Assembly: GCA_017512425.1 (NCBI GenBank)
Contig: JAFWGI010000016.1
Span: forward strand, 186,001-250,000
Reading direction: 5' to 3'
DNA length: 64,000 nt
DNA from: Hyphomicrobium sp.
GTDB lineage: Bacteria > Pseudomonadota > Alphaproteobacteria > Rhizobiales > Hyphomicrobiaceae
Part shown: piece after piece, positions 34,095 through 43,436 of the stretch
Layout: each line of letters starts with the position of its first letter
Numbering within the stretch: position 1 is the first letter of the stretch
Notes under the pieces: generated by a model
Told to the model about the DNA's origin: nothing
Databases searched by the model: none
What the model saw: only the letters and a program-made list of their open reading frames with translations
Made by a program: the position numbers and the translations under genes

Positions 34095-35501
34095 TTATTT
34101 CCTGTCGAACGGATTATCGCCCTTGCGCAAATTGAAGCGGACGGGGACGCCCGGCAAATCGAACGCCTCGCGCAGCGAATTGACGAGATATTTCAGGTAC
34201 GATTTGGGCATCGCTTCGGCGCGCTGACAAAATGCCACAAAGGTCGGCGGACGCGTGGACGCCTGCGTCATATAGCGAATTTTGATCCGCCGGCCGGTTA
34301 CGGCGGGCGGCGCATGCCGAGACGTCGCCTCTTGCAGCCAGCGATTGAGGTTCGGCGTCGAAATCCGCCGGTTCCAGAGTTCGTAGGTTTTGACGATTGC
34401 GGACATCAACTGATCGAGGCCTTTTTCCGCCCGCGCAGAAATTGTGACGAGTGCGACGCCCGGCACCTGCGCTAAGCTATTCCCGATTGTCTCTTTCAGT
34501 TCCTTGAGCGCCGCCGGTTTGTCCTGAACCAGATCCCATTTGTTGACGGCAACAACCAGCGCACGGCCTTCATCGATGACCATGCTGCCGATGGTCAGGT
34601 CCTGCTTCTCAAACGGATGCTCGGCATCGATCAGAAGCACGACGACTTCGGCAAAGCGGATCGTGCGCACGGCATCACTCGCCGATAATTTTTCGGCGAG
34701 TTCGGTAATGCGCACCTTGCGCCGCAGACCGGCGGTGTCGATCAACCGGATCGGACGACCTTTGTAGATAATGTCGCTCGGCACGCTGTCGCGCGTGAGA
34801 CCGGGTTCCGGTCCCGTGATCATGCGATCCTCGCCGAGCAACGCATTGACCAGCGTCGATTTGCCGGCGTTCGGACGCCCGACGATCGCGACGCGCACGG
34901 GTTTCAATGTCGCCGGTTTCTCCTCGGCCACTGGTTCATCGTCGAAGTCTTGACCGCGCTTGCGCCGCTTCGGCGCCGGCAATTTCAAGTCGAGCGCCGA
35001 AGCGATCTCAGCTGTCAGATCGCCGATGCCTTCGCCATGCTCGGCCGAGATCGCCAGCGGATCTCCAAACCCGAGCGAGAACGCATCGTAGAAGCCGTCC
35101 GTGCCCTTGTGACCTTCGGCTTTGTTGGCAACCAATACGACGGGCTTGCCGGACTCACGCGTCACCCGCGCGAAAGCCGCGTCCGCCGGCGTGATCCCCG
35201 CGCGTGCATCGACGACGAAGACAATGAGATCGGCATCGGCAATGGCCTTTTCCGATTGCTTGCGCATCCGGTCGGCGATCGAGCCTTGCGGCGCCTCTTC
35301 TAATCCGGCGGTATCGACCAAGCGCACAGTCGCGCCGCCGCCGAGATCGGCCAGCTCTTCGCGGCGATCGCGCGTCAATCCAGGGATATCCGAGACGAGC
35401 GCGGCGCGGCTGCCGGTCAACCGATTGAAGAGCGTCGATTTGCCGACGTTGGGCCGCCCGACAATGGCGACCACGGGCGCGGCGGTTGTGGCTTGAGACA
35501 T
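34095..35501 (-). CDS. der: Ribosome-assembly GTPase Der (EngA)
   Basis: Der is an essential GTPase with two G domains that helps mature the 50S ribosomal subunit. The 468-residue protein has the first P-loop GRPNVGKS at 15-22, DTAG, then a second P-loop GRPNAGKS near 212, DTAGLRRK and NKWD, and a C-terminal KH-like domain with MPKSYLKYLVNSLREAFDLPGVPVRF. An acidic/basic linker (KRRKRGQDFDDEPVAEEKPA) joins the G domains. It lies downstream of bamB on the same strand, as in many proteobacteria, although a hairpin separates them. Confidence 0.97.
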   Translation of the reverse strand: MSQATTAAPVVAIVGRPNVGKSTLFNRLTGSRAALVSDIPGLTRDRREELADLGGGATVRLVDTAGLEEAPQGSIADRMRKQSEKAIADADLIVFVVDARAGITPADAAFARVTRESGKPVVLVANKAEGHKGTDGFYDAFSLGFGDPLAISAEHGEGIGDLTAEIASALDLKLPAPKRRKRGQDFDDEPVAEEKPATLKPVRVAIVGRPNAGKSTLVNALLGEDRMITGPEPGLTRDSVPSDIIYKGRPIRLIDTAGLRRKVRITELAEKLSASDAVRTIRFAEVVVLLIDAEHPFEKQDLTIGSMVIDEGRALVVAVNKWDLVQDKPAALKELKETIGNSLAQVPGVALVTISARAEKGLDQLMSAIVKTYELWNRRISTPNLNRWLQEATSRHAPPAVTGRRIKIRYMTQASTRPPTFVAFCQRAEAMPKSYLKYLVNSLREAFDLPGVPVRFNLRKGDNPFDRK

Positions 35502-35530
35502 GGCTTCCGTCTAACGTCAAAAACAGCAAG

Positions 35531-35546
35531 GGCCCCAAATGGGGCC
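35531..35546 (-). terminator. Possible terminator of bamB
   Basis: A 6-bp stem (GGCCCC/GGGGCC, four-base loop) 31 bases past the bamB stop is followed on the minus strand by CTTGCTGTTTTT. It is small, so it may only attenuate read-through into der. Confidence 0.5.
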
Positions 35547-35576
35547 GCTTCATACGTCACTGATCTAGAGCATTTC

Positions 35577-36947
35577 TCAGTTTAGCGCGATCAGTTTTGC
35601 CGCGTCCGTCAGCACAAACATGCGGCCTTGCGCCACGACCGGCGGAATATAAACCGGTTCGCCTAAGGTTACCTGACCGCCGACTTTGCCAGTCGTTGCA
35701 TCAACCGAGATCAATTGGCCTTTGTTTGACGTCAGCCAAAGCTCGCCGCCTGCGAGCACCGGACCAGACCAGGTTCGCGAGTCCGGCAGTTGCGCCGTCC
35801 AGCGAGTCTTGCCGTCGGCGCGCGCCAACGCCATAACCTGCCCGCGAGTATCGACGACATAAATCGTGTCACCCGCGACCCACGGCGTCTGGGTTCCCGG
35901 TACGTTGATCGACCACAGACGCTCTCCCGTCGCAATCTGCGTCGCGACCATGCGTCCAGCGTGACCGACCGCGAAGACCGTGCCGTTATCGATGGCCGGA
36001 CGCGCCGCATCACTCATCGACGCGAGCTGCGATGTCTGCCGCGTCCGCGACAAGCTCTCTGACCAGACAGGCGTACCGTCTGAAACCTTCAGCGCCATCA
36101 AGTCTCCCGACGGATACGGCACGACGACGATATCGCCGGAGACTGCGGGACTCGTGCTGGTCAGCAGGCTTGCCTGTTGCGGCAGACCGCGCGCGGTCCA
36201 AAGCTCCGTGCCATCGGCGCCGTTGAGACAGACGAAGCGTCCTGAAACCGTTACGACGAACAGGCGGTCGCCCGCAGCGGTCGGTGCAGCGCGCACGGGA
36301 GAACCTAAATTCTTCTGCCAGATCACCTTGCCCGACTGCGGATCGAGAGCGGCCGCCAATCCAAAGCCGTTGGCAACGTAAAGCCGTCCGCTGTCGGCCG
36401 CCAAGCCGCCGCCATGTCCGCCTGCGCCATCTTCATTTTCAGGCACCGTCGACACTTGAAACGCCTTGCCGCCGGACAATGCGAAACCTGTGACCTTGCC
36501 ACCGGCATCAAGCGTGTAGACGCGGCCATCGTAGACGATCGGGCTTGCCATAATGCGCGCCGACTTCGACGAACCTTCTCCCGCGTCGCCCGTCCAAACC
36601 TGGCGGACCGTACCATTCAGCGCGAGATGACCGGGTGCGTTGTTGGCATCGCCGCCCGGCTGCGCCCAGGTATCGTTGCTGCGCTGTGGCGGCAACGCGA
36701 TCGGCTGATCCGCCTCGGCCAAATTGCTCGAAATGCTCTCTGTCGTCTGCACGATCGGAATGCGGCGTCCCGGCAATGGCTGCTGCTTTTCCTTGAACGG
36801 ATTGAGATCGCCGATTTTGGGCAGTGTTGGGCCATCGCTCGCGCAGCCAGAAGCGCCAAGCGCAACCACTGCCGCGAGGCAAAGTGCGGTGATGCGTTTT
36901 GCTGTCAGCGCCGAGCTAAGCGTCAAATGCGTCCCCAGTTCCGTCAA
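35577..36947 (-). CDS. bamB: Outer membrane protein assembly factor BamB
   Basis: BamB is a lipoprotein of the BAM complex that assists beta-barrel insertion. The 456-residue product begins with a lipoprotein signal (ALCLAAVVALGASGC, modified Cys35). The rest is a PQQ-like eight-bladed propeller with repeated D-G-x-W and Gly-rich turns (GKVIWQKNLGSPVRAAPTAAGDRLF, DGTPVWSESLS). The longest frame starts at TTG 36947; TTG 36926, six bases after GGGG, is an alternative. There is no ATG before the signal. The gene follows the TPR protein gene by 29 bases, matching the YfgM-BamB-Der order of Escherichia coli. Confidence 0.93.
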   Translation of the reverse strand: MTELGTHLTLSSALTAKRITALCLAAVVALGASGCASDGPTLPKIGDLNPFKEKQQPLPGRRIPIVQTTESISSNLAEADQPIALPPQRSNDTWAQPGGDANNAPGHLALNGTVRQVWTGDAGEGSSKSARIMASPIVYDGRVYTLDAGGKVTGFALSGGKAFQVSTVPENEDGAGGHGGGLAADSGRLYVANGFGLAAALDPQSGKVIWQKNLGSPVRAAPTAAGDRLFVVTVSGRFVCLNGADGTELWTARGLPQQASLLTSTSPAVSGDIVVVPYPSGDLMALKVSDGTPVWSESLSRTRQTSQLASMSDAARPAIDNGTVFAVGHAGRMVATQIATGERLWSINVPGTQTPWVAGDTIYVVDTRGQVMALARADGKTRWTAQLPDSRTWSGPVLAGGELWLTSNKGQLISVDATTGKVGGQVTLGEPVYIPPVVAQGRMFVLTDAAKLIALN

Positions 36948-36976
36948 CGTCAGAAAACGGCGAGTTCAGACAACGG

Positions 36977-37822
36977 CTACTTGCTGTCACCAGCGGCAGG
37001 CTTTTCGGCGTCCGTTGCAGGCTTCGCGGCTTCCGGCGCGCCGGCCTTCCCATCGGCCGGTGCAAGTGTCGTTGCCGGCGTCGTTGCAGCGGGCGCTGCG
37101 TCAGCCGGCTTGCCAGCGTCCGTGCTTGCTGCCGGTACACTTGCCGCCGGTGCGCTGCCGACTTCTGCGCGCGTTATTTCGGCCATCACGATTTTGACGC
37201 GCTCTTGAATGGCGCGCGACGCATTCTGGTCGATCAACAACGGCTCCAAGTACTGCCGCGCTTCAGCAAGTTTGCCAGCCTTGAAGGCCGATAGCCCCTG
37301 CAGTTCGCGCGCCGTAATCTTGAATGGGCTGTCGTCCGTCGCGAGCGGCTTCAGGCGATTCTGCTGCTCAGTATAGTCGCCCTCGCCGAGCTTCAGCGCG
37401 GCGACCTGCAGTTGTGCATAGTTTTTCAACAACGCATCGCCGCCCGACTGAGCCGAAATCGACTCGTACGCGGCAATGGCTTCTGCGGTCTTGCCAGCGC
37501 GTGCGTGGGCACCAGCGACATTGAGTTTGGCGAGTTGCGCATATCCGGCCGGCCCAGACTGCGCGATCGTGTCGAACGCCTTCGCGGCGTCTTCGTCTTT
37601 TTTGTCTTCGGAAAGTTGCAACGCCTTCGCGAATTCTGCGCCTGCGGCCTGTGAGGCTGCGATTCTGCGGCTTTCGAGAAATTTGTAGCCGCCAACGCCA
37701 ATCACGATCAGCGCCGCCGCCCCGATAATCAGGCCGTTATAGCGGTCCCAAAGCTTTTGCATCTGCTCACGGCGGATTTCTTCTTCCACCTCGCGCAGCA
37801 GACTGTCGCGATCGTCGGCCAT
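36977..37822 (-). CDS. YfgM-like TPR ancillary protein of the Sec translocon
   Basis: The 281-residue protein has a short cytoplasmic Glu/Arg-rich N terminus (LLREVEEEIRREQMQKLW), a membrane helix (about residues 30-50, IIGAAALIVIGVGGY), TPR-type helix pairs (about 55-215) and a disordered Ala/Pro/Thr/Lys tail. This is the plan of YfgM, a periplasmic-facing protein that binds the SecYEG translocon and helps exported-protein folding. The adjacent bamB and der genes repeat the known yfgM-bamB-der order. The tail is longer than in Escherichia coli. Confidence 0.85.
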   Translation of the reverse strand: MADDRDSLLREVEEEIRREQMQKLWDRYNGLIIGAAALIVIGVGGYKFLESRRIAASQAAGAEFAKALQLSEDKKDEDAAKAFDTIAQSGPAGYAQLAKLNVAGAHARAGKTAEAIAAYESISAQSGGDALLKNYAQLQVAALKLGEGDYTEQQNRLKPLATDDSPFKITARELQGLSAFKAGKLAEARQYLEPLLIDQNASRAIQERVKIVMAEITRAEVGSAPAASVPAASTDAGKPADAAPAATTPATTLAPADGKAGAPEAAKPATDAEKPAAGDSK

Positions 37823-37989
37823 TGTCTTCCAGGTCTCCGCTTTCGTGCCGTCTTCGTGTTATTGTTCTATCCCGAAAGCCAAGTTCAGAGAGCCTCCAGA
37901 AGCCCGGCATAGATAACCGAGCCCTCAACTTGAGCAAGCCCCGCGCCTCCAAACGGTCAAAAGTCCCAGTGGAGCGGGTGTCTAAGCCT

Positions 37990-38913
37990 CTAAGTCCCCT
38001 GATTTTTGGTCTTTTTCGTGACCCGCCCGGTGCCGGACGCCGGTCCTGCAGCCGATGCTGGGCCACCTGTTGCATCCTGGTCATTAGCGGGCGCCGCCGC
38101 CTTTACGGAATAGGTATGTTCCCGTGCCGGGAACGTGCGCGCCCGGACTTCCTTTGCATAAGACCCAATCGCCCGGTCAATGGCATTCCCTATCTCGCCG
38201 AATTCTTTCACGAATTTCGGAACACGCGGCGATAGCCCGAGCATGTCTTCCATAACCAGGATTTGCCCGTCGCACCCCGGCGACGCGCCAATGCCAACCG
38301 TCGGGATTGGGACGGCAGCGGTTATGCGCTCGGCGAGTGGCGCGGCCATCGCCTCCAGCACCACTGCGAACGCGCCCGATTCCGCAACCAGCCTCGCGTC
38401 CTCTTCGATCGCGCTCCAGCTATCGATTGTGCGGCCCTGTGTTTTGAAACCGCCAAACACGTTAACCGACTGTGGCGTCATGCCGATATGCGCCATCACG
38501 GGAATGCCGCGATCGACGAGGAACCGGATTGTCTCAGCCATGCGCCGGCCGCCTTCCAGTTTGACGGCGCCGCAATCGGTTTCCTTCATCACGCGCGCTG
38601 CGTTTCGAAACGCGATGGATGGACTTTCCTCGTACGTGCCGAACGGCATGTCGACGACGACAAGCGCACGCTTTGAACCGCGCACGACGGCTTTGCCATG
38701 CATGATCATAAGATCGAGCGGTACCGGCACGGTCGTTTCATAGCCGTGCATCACCATGCCGAGGCTGTCGCCGACCAGAAGAAAGTCGCAATGCTTGTCA
38801 GCAATCGCCGCGGTGTGGGCGTGGTAGGAGGTCAATGAGACAATCGGATCGCCGCCCTTGAGAGCAGTGATATCCGGCGCCATCAGGCGCTTCGTCGGCA
38901 TGTGAGTGGACAT
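37990..38913 (-). CDS. panB: 3-methyl-2-oxobutanoate hydroxymethyltransferase
   Basis: PanB transfers a hydroxymethyl group from methylene-tetrahydrofolate to 2-oxoisovalerate, giving ketopantoate for pantothenate and CoA. The 307-residue protein has the conserved [16 protein letters not shown], the [11 protein letters not shown] and KLEGG motifs of the TIM barrel, [21 protein letters not shown], and a Mg-binding Asp in GDSL. The last 45 residues ([12 protein letters not shown] onward) are low-complexity and absent from most relatives. No panC or panD is adjacent. Confidence 0.96.
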   Translation of the reverse strand: MSTHMPTKRLMAPDITALKGGDPIVSLTSYHAHTAAIADKHCDFLLVGDSLGMVMHGYETTVPVPLDLMIMHGKAVVRGSKRALVVVDMPFGTYEESPSIAFRNAARVMKETDCGAVKLEGGRRMAETIRFLVDRGIPVMAHIGMTPQSVNVFGGFKTQGRTIDSWSAIEEDARLVAESGAFAVVLEAMAAPLAERITAAVPIPTVGIGASPGCDGQILVMEDMLGLSPRVPKFVKEFGEIGNAIDRAIGSYAKEVRARTFPAREHTYSVKAAAPANDQDATGGPASAAGPASGTGRVTKKTKNQGT

Positions 38914-39300
38914 CGTTTTCCATTCAGAAACGGAACCGGCACAAGCGCTGCGCCTCAGCCGGAAGATAGAACATAATTCTCGAAGCCGTGCGCCGCCAGT
39001 AGCAACTGCAGACTGCAGTGGTCGCGTGGTAAATGCCTACGCAATACTCCGCCATTATCAGCCATAGTCGCGCTTTAACCGGCCAAAGCGTTGAAACGGC
39101 GCAACATCCTACAGTTTGTATACACGCTTTATCTGCCGGAGCATTGCGCCTGTGCCGCCTTTCCTGATAACCAAAAGGGACGGTTTAGCGAGTTTTGTTG
39201 ACAGCTTGCAGGAGCGGCCGGTCACTGTTTCACGACGTTGCGCATGGTTTGCGCGTGACCGGGTGCACGTCGGGGTGGCTTGAGTTCAGGTGGGTGCAGC
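38914..39300. other. Spacer between panB and the L,D-transpeptidase gene
   Basis: This 387-base region must contain the promoters of divergent panB and the L,D-transpeptidase gene. I see no gene. A TTGACA-like sequence near 39199 could be part of a promoter, but no convincing -10 partner can be fixed. Single TTAA half-sites are present, but no CtrA-type pair. AGGTGGG near 39288 precedes the GTG start at 39301. Confidence 0.5.
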
Positions 39301-41037
39301 GTGTTAGCAGCGTTCGAGCGGAGTTTGCAGCGTCGACCGGCACCGCGTTCTGCGATGATGCTGTTCGCGTCTGTCATCGCCCTCACCGTCATCGCCGCAC
39401 CGGTCGAAAACGCGTCGGCCGCGGCCCGCAACCAAACCGCACGTCAATCCATTCGCGTCGTCACGCCGAAGCCGGTCAGCCCGCTGCTGCTTCTGGTCTC
39501 TTTAAAGAAGCAGCGCATTCGCGCATTCGACGTGACGGGCGAACTCAATTCGTCACGCATCTCAAGCGGCCGTTCTGGCTTCGATACGCCGACCGGCGTG
39601 TTCTCGATCCTCGAGAAGAAAGAATATCACGAAAGCAATATTTACGAAAACGCACCGATGCCGTTCATGCAGCGGCTGACGTGGTCCGGCATCGCGCTGC
39701 ATGCCGGCGTCGTGCCTGGGTACCGCGCATCTCATGGCTGTATTCGCTTGCCGGCCAGCTTTGCCAAATCGATTTTCGGTGTTACCGGCATCGGCACGCG
39801 CGTAGTCGTAACGAACGACGAAACCGATCCAATCCCGTTCGATCACAAGACGCTCTTCAAGCCGCTGCCCGCAGAGGTGCCGGCGTCAACGGACCAGATC
39901 GCGTCCAACGAGCCGACGAAGATTGCGAGCACGGACACGAGCGCACTGTCGGAAATTCCGCAATTCCTCGGCGTGACCGCCGCGATGGCCGCGGCCGATG
40001 CGACAGGCGATCAGCATGCGTTTGCTCACACCGGCAAACCGCGCTCGCGCGCCGAGGCAGACCAGCAGGTCATCGATCGCGGCAACGCATTGAAGGCCGC
40101 GCTGAAGTCAGCCGAGGCATCGAAACTTGCCGCGAGCGAGCGCGCCAAAAGCGCCGTAAAAGCGGCTCAAGATATCGAACCGCAGATCACCGCGGCGAAG
40201 CGTATTCTCGATCCGCTGCGTGCGTCTATCGCTGCGACCGACCGCAAGCTCAACGACGCCATGGCCGCGTTCACGCGCTTCATGGAGGGCGGAGCGCCAC
40301 CAGCCGCCGGGCAACAGGCCGCAAAAACGGTACAACCCGTCAGCGTCAGCCTCGAAGACCGCGAAGCCGATCTCGAGGATACAATTCTTGATCTTCGTAT
40401 CGAAGCCGACAGCGCGCGCGCCGAGCTTGCGCGCCAGGAGTTGAATTTCGCGGTTCTTCTCGGCAACGCATCGACTGTCGAAGCCGCGCGCGAGAAAGCA
40501 CTCGGCGACGTCCGCGATGCGGTCGCAACATTGCGCAGCACGCAAGCCGAATTGATCGCAGCCAACAAAGCGGCCGTCCTGCGCAACAAGCCGCTTTCGA
40601 TTTTCATCAGTTTGAAAACCGAGCGCATCTACCTGCGGCAAGGTTTCGATCCGCTGCTGGAAGCGCCGATCACCGTCCGCCACGACGGTCGCCGCTTTGG
40701 CACGCACGTCTTCACGGCCATGCGCTACGACGACCGCAACGCCGACAGTTTCGACTGGGCGCTGGTCAGTGCACATCTTCCCATAGGCGCGATGGAAGGC
40801 CCGCAGGAGCCCGGCAAAAAGAAGAAATCAAAGCCGCGCGACGCGGTTCTGCCACACACCGACGACAACAGCTTTGAAATGGCAAGCGACGCGCTCGACG
40901 CCATAACCATCCCACAGGATGTTATCGATACGATTGCCGAACTGGCCCGCCCAGGGCTCTCTGTCATTGTGTCGGACAAAGACCTGCCGGCGAACGAAAA
41001 CGGCCTCGGTACCGAATTCGTCGTCCTGACGCGCTAA
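39301..41037 (+). CDS. L,D-transpeptidase with a second, catalytically empty YkuD-like unit
   Basis: L,D-transpeptidases form 3-3 cross-links in peptidoglycan or attach proteins to it. GTG 39301 (AGGTGGG upstream) gives a 578-residue protein with a signal sequence (about 18-40). A YkuD domain (about 60-172) has SHGCIRLP and the active-site Cys147. A helical, coiled-coil-like middle follows (about 250-420). Near residues 427-496 a second unit starts PLSIFISLKTERIY and closely parallels the start of the first (PLLLLVSLKKQRIR), but the HxxCxR motif is missing. It may bind substrate or regulate the first domain. The stop overlaps the stop of the convergent nnrU gene. An earlier TTG at 39280 is possible. 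Confidence 0.82.
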   Translation: MLAAFERSLQRRPAPRSAMMLFASVIALTVIAAPVENASAAARNQTARQSIRVVTPKPVSPLLLLVSLKKQRIRAFDVTGELNSSRISSGRSGFDTPTGVFSILEKKEYHESNIYENAPMPFMQRLTWSGIALHAGVVPGYRASHGCIRLPASFAKSIFGVTGIGTRVVVTNDETDPIPFDHKTLFKPLPAEVPASTDQIASNEPTKIASTDTSALSEIPQFLGVTAAMAAADATGDQHAFAHTGKPRSRAEADQQVIDRGNALKAALKSAEASKLAASERAKSAVKAAQDIEPQITAAKRILDPLRASIAATDRKLNDAMAAFTRFMEGGAPPAAGQQAAKTVQPVSVSLEDREADLEDTILDLRIEADSARAELARQELNFAVLLGNASTVEAAREKALGDVRDAVATLRSTQAELIAANKAAVLRNKPLSIFISLKTERIYLRQGFDPLLEAPITVRHDGRRFGTHVFTAMRYDDRNADSFDWALVSAHLPIGAMEGPQEPGKKKKSKPRDAVLPHTDDNSFEMASDALDAITIPQDVIDTIAELARPGLSVIVSDKDLPANENGLGTEFVVLTR

Positions 41038-41630
41038 GCCGAGGCGGCCGGTAGCGGCGCGACGCCAATGAGCCACTCGTGGCCACCAAACAACAGCGCC
41101 GCGTACAAGGCAGCACCAACGCCAACCACGATGACATCGTTGATCGGGCTTGATGGCTGCTTATCGCCGAGCGGCCCCTTGTCGCCACGCTTTTTCACCG
41201 AAATGCGATCGTAGACGGCGAACGCGAGGAATGAGCCGAACAACAGCAATGAGGCGACATCACCATTGGCAAGCAAATGCGCCAGCGCCCACGTCTTGAT
41301 GGCGACCAGCATCGGATGCTTGATGGCCGTGCGAATGCGCGATGGAATGAGCGACGCCACCAGAAAAATCATCGCCGGCAACATCAGAAGCAACGCGATG
41401 TGCCGAGTCCAGGTCGGCGGATCCCAAAGCACAGGGTTCTTGCCCGGGTTCAGTTGCATCTTGTGATAACCAAGCACGATGATCGCGAAACCGATCAGCG
41501 AGACAATCGAGAAAACTGCCTTATAGGGGCCTTCGCCCAATCGATCGCGCAACCCAGTACGCACATCGGGCGACGTCGGCAGCAAATGGATGCCAAGAAA
41601 GATCATCAGTCCGACAATGAGCAGCATCAT
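41034..41630 (-). CDS. nnrU: NnrU family membrane protein
   Basis: The 198-residue protein has about five membrane segments and the family pattern MLLIVGLMIFLGIHLLP, then HPMLVAIKTWALAHLLANGD, which is typical of NnrU/NnrUfam proteins related to isoprenylcysteine methyltransferase folds. NnrU is linked to nitric-oxide or nitrite metabolism in denitrifiers, but its reaction is unknown. ATG 41630 (or 41627) follows GGAGGG by nine bases, so the longer start at 41660 is rejected. Its stop overlaps that of the convergent L,D-transpeptidase gene. No denitrification genes are nearby. Confidence 0.87.
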   Translation of the reverse strand: MMLLIVGLMIFLGIHLLPTSPDVRTGLRDRLGEGPYKAVFSIVSLIGFAIIVLGYHKMQLNPGKNPVLWDPPTWTRHIALLLMLPAMIFLVASLIPSRIRTAIKHPMLVAIKTWALAHLLANGDVASLLLFGSFLAFAVYDRISVKKRGDKGPLGDKQPSSPINDVIVVGVGAALYAALLFGGHEWLIGVAPLPAASA

Positions 41631-41680
41631 TTGCGAAATCCCTCCAGAAATATCCCGCACCGAAATAGCATCAAAAACCG

Positions 41681-42619
41681 CTAGGGCAAAAAACCTTTGT
41701 CGAGGTCATGGACGTAACGCGCCACTTGCTTCCCGCGCGCGTCGCTGTGGGTCGCGCTCCAGGCGAGGTGCGTGCCTTGCGCTTCGGACGACCGCGACTT
41801 GAGCGTGACCGCGATGTCGTCGCCTGCTTTCAGATGTACCGGCTGGGCGAGCGGGAAGTATAGCTGTTCCCAATGCGTAGCAGCAGAATCGGGCGCCGTC
41901 GAAAGCGTGATCCGCTCCGTCAAAGCTGCATCCCACCAATAGGCAAAGCCGTAAATCGTCTGCGGCTTAGCGACCTTCCAAGACGCCTCACCCTTACGCG
42001 CCGATTTGCCATCGCGCGCCAGATCGATCGTATCCCAGAGCTTTGCCGACTTTCCGCCATCGAGCAGTTCACCCGGCTTCAACGCGCGGACATAGACATT
42101 GTTGAAGCTCATCGTCTGCGCGACGCCAAGATCGAGACCATGCCCGATGCGCTCGTAAGCGCGCAATTCCTCATCGATCCGCGGCGCTATGACCGGCGAC
42201 ACAAACTGCCTGATCGCATTTGGGATCACGCGGCCGTTCGGCTTTAAAAAGCGGCGGCGCGCATCGTTCAATGTGTCGACGATGTTTTCTTCAAGCGCAT
42301 AGTTGCCGAGCGTTTCGGAAACGATCAGATCCACCTGCAAGCGATCGTCGAATTCCGTCGAATGGCACGGGATCAGATGGCAGTTTTTAGCGCGGTTGGC
42401 TTTGAGAACTTTATCCGCGACGCGGGCCACTTCAGCCGTCTCGAACAAATATACGGCCTTCGCACCGAGCTTGGACGCCATGAGCCCAAGCAAACCCGTC
42501 CCCGCGCCGATATCGGCGACGACGGTTTGGCCAGGCACGATCATGGCCTTCAAGGCCGCGAAGAAGGCTTCGTTCCGCGGACGGTCGGCTATCAGCGTGC
42601 GATGATATTCGATGCGCAT
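41681..42619 (-). CDS. Class I SAM methyltransferase with PRMT-like double-Glu loop
   Basis: The 312-residue protein has the SAM-binding motif VADIGAGTG at 34-42, the acidic Glu60 after strand 2, and SETLGNYALEE at 101-111. Two Glu at positions 102 and 111 are nine residues apart, the spacing of the catalytic double-E loop in protein arginine methyltransferases (PRMT1 Glu144/Glu153). A beta-barrel-like C-terminal half (about 150-312) follows, as in PRMTs. The substrate is unknown; arginine methylation of a protein is a reasonable hypothesis. The gene stands just before (five bases) a TrmH-type RNA methyltransferase gene on the same strand. Confidence 0.72.
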   Translation of the reverse strand: MRIEYHRTLIADRPRNEAFFAALKAMIVPGQTVVADIGAGTGLLGLMASKLGAKAVYLFETAEVARVADKVLKANRAKNCHLIPCHSTEFDDRLQVDLIVSETLGNYALEENIVDTLNDARRRFLKPNGRVIPNAIRQFVSPVIAPRIDEELRAYERIGHGLDLGVAQTMSFNNVYVRALKPGELLDGGKSAKLWDTIDLARDGKSARKGEASWKVAKPQTIYGFAYWWDAALTERITLSTAPDSAATHWEQLYFPLAQPVHLKAGDDIAVTLKSRSSEAQGTHLAWSATHSDARGKQVARYVHDLDKGFLP

Positions 42620-42623
42620 GAGA

Positions 42624-43436
42624 TCACATCTTCAGGTGTTTGCCGCGGATTTGATACAGCGCCAGCGCCGTCGCGATCGCAAGATTGAGGCTGTCGAGTT
42701 GTCCAGCCATCGGAATTTTCACGCGCCGGGTCGCAGCGGCGGCGAATGCGTCTGACAAGCCCGGGCCTTCGCTTCCCATCAGCACCAGCTCCGGTCCGCG
42801 ATACTGGACGGCGCGGAAATCTTCCGTGGCGTCGAGGTGCGTCGCGACGACATCGCCGGGCCAATCAGACATGAAACTTAGAAATTCTTCGCGCTCAATC
42901 TTCGCGATCGGCACCGCAAATACCGACCCCATCGTCGCGCGAATGGACTCTATCGAATAGGGATCGCAACACGCGCCGACGAGAATGACGCCCGCAACGC
43001 CGACCGCGTCGCATGTGCGAATGATGGTGCCGAGGTTCCCCGGATCGCGGATGTCTTCAAGCGCCAGCCACGTCGCCGATGCCGAAACCGCCTTCGGTTC
43101 CGGTAGCGCGACAAATGCCTGCTTGAAAACGCCGAGCACCGTTTGCGGATTATCTTTTGATGCGAGCTTGGCGAGGATCGCTTCGGAAACTTCGAGGACT
43201 TCTGCGCCTTCCTTCAAGGCCCAGATGATCAATCCGCGCACGATACCGCTGTCATTCGTACCGGCCTGATAGACCAGCGTCTGCGGTACAAATCCCTGAT
43301 CCCGTGCCGAGATCAGCAGCGACGCGCCTTCCGCAACGAACAACCCGGTTTCCTTGCGCACCTTGCGCATTTCGAGCGCACGGATCGCTTTGACGCGATC
43401 GTTGGTCAAACTTGTGATGACCTTCGGCGCGTTCAT
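42624..43436 (-). CDS. TrmH/SpoU family RNA 2'-O-methyltransferase
   Basis: The 270-residue enzyme has an N-terminal substrate-binding domain (about 8-90, VKAIRALEMRKVRKETGLFV). A SPOUT methyltransferase domain follows with the three TrmH motifs: motif 1 LEDIRDPGNLGTIIRTCDA, motif 2 LMGSEGPGLSD and motif 3 SLNLAIATALALYQ. It should 2'-O-methylate a tRNA or rRNA ribose; the exact site is not predictable. ATG 43436 overlaps the stop of the upstream methyltransferase gene by four bases, so the two are translationally coupled. Confidence 0.9.
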   Translation of the reverse strand: MNAPKVITSLTNDRVKAIRALEMRKVRKETGLFVAEGASLLISARDQGFVPQTLVYQAGTNDSGIVRGLIIWALKEGAEVLEVSEAILAKLASKDNPQTVLGVFKQAFVALPEPKAVSASATWLALEDIRDPGNLGTIIRTCDAVGVAGVILVGACCDPYSIESIRATMGSVFAVPIAKIEREEFLSFMSDWPGDVVATHLDATEDFRAVQYRGPELVLMGSEGPGLSDAFAAAATRRVKIPMAGQLDSLNLAIATALALYQIRGKHLKM

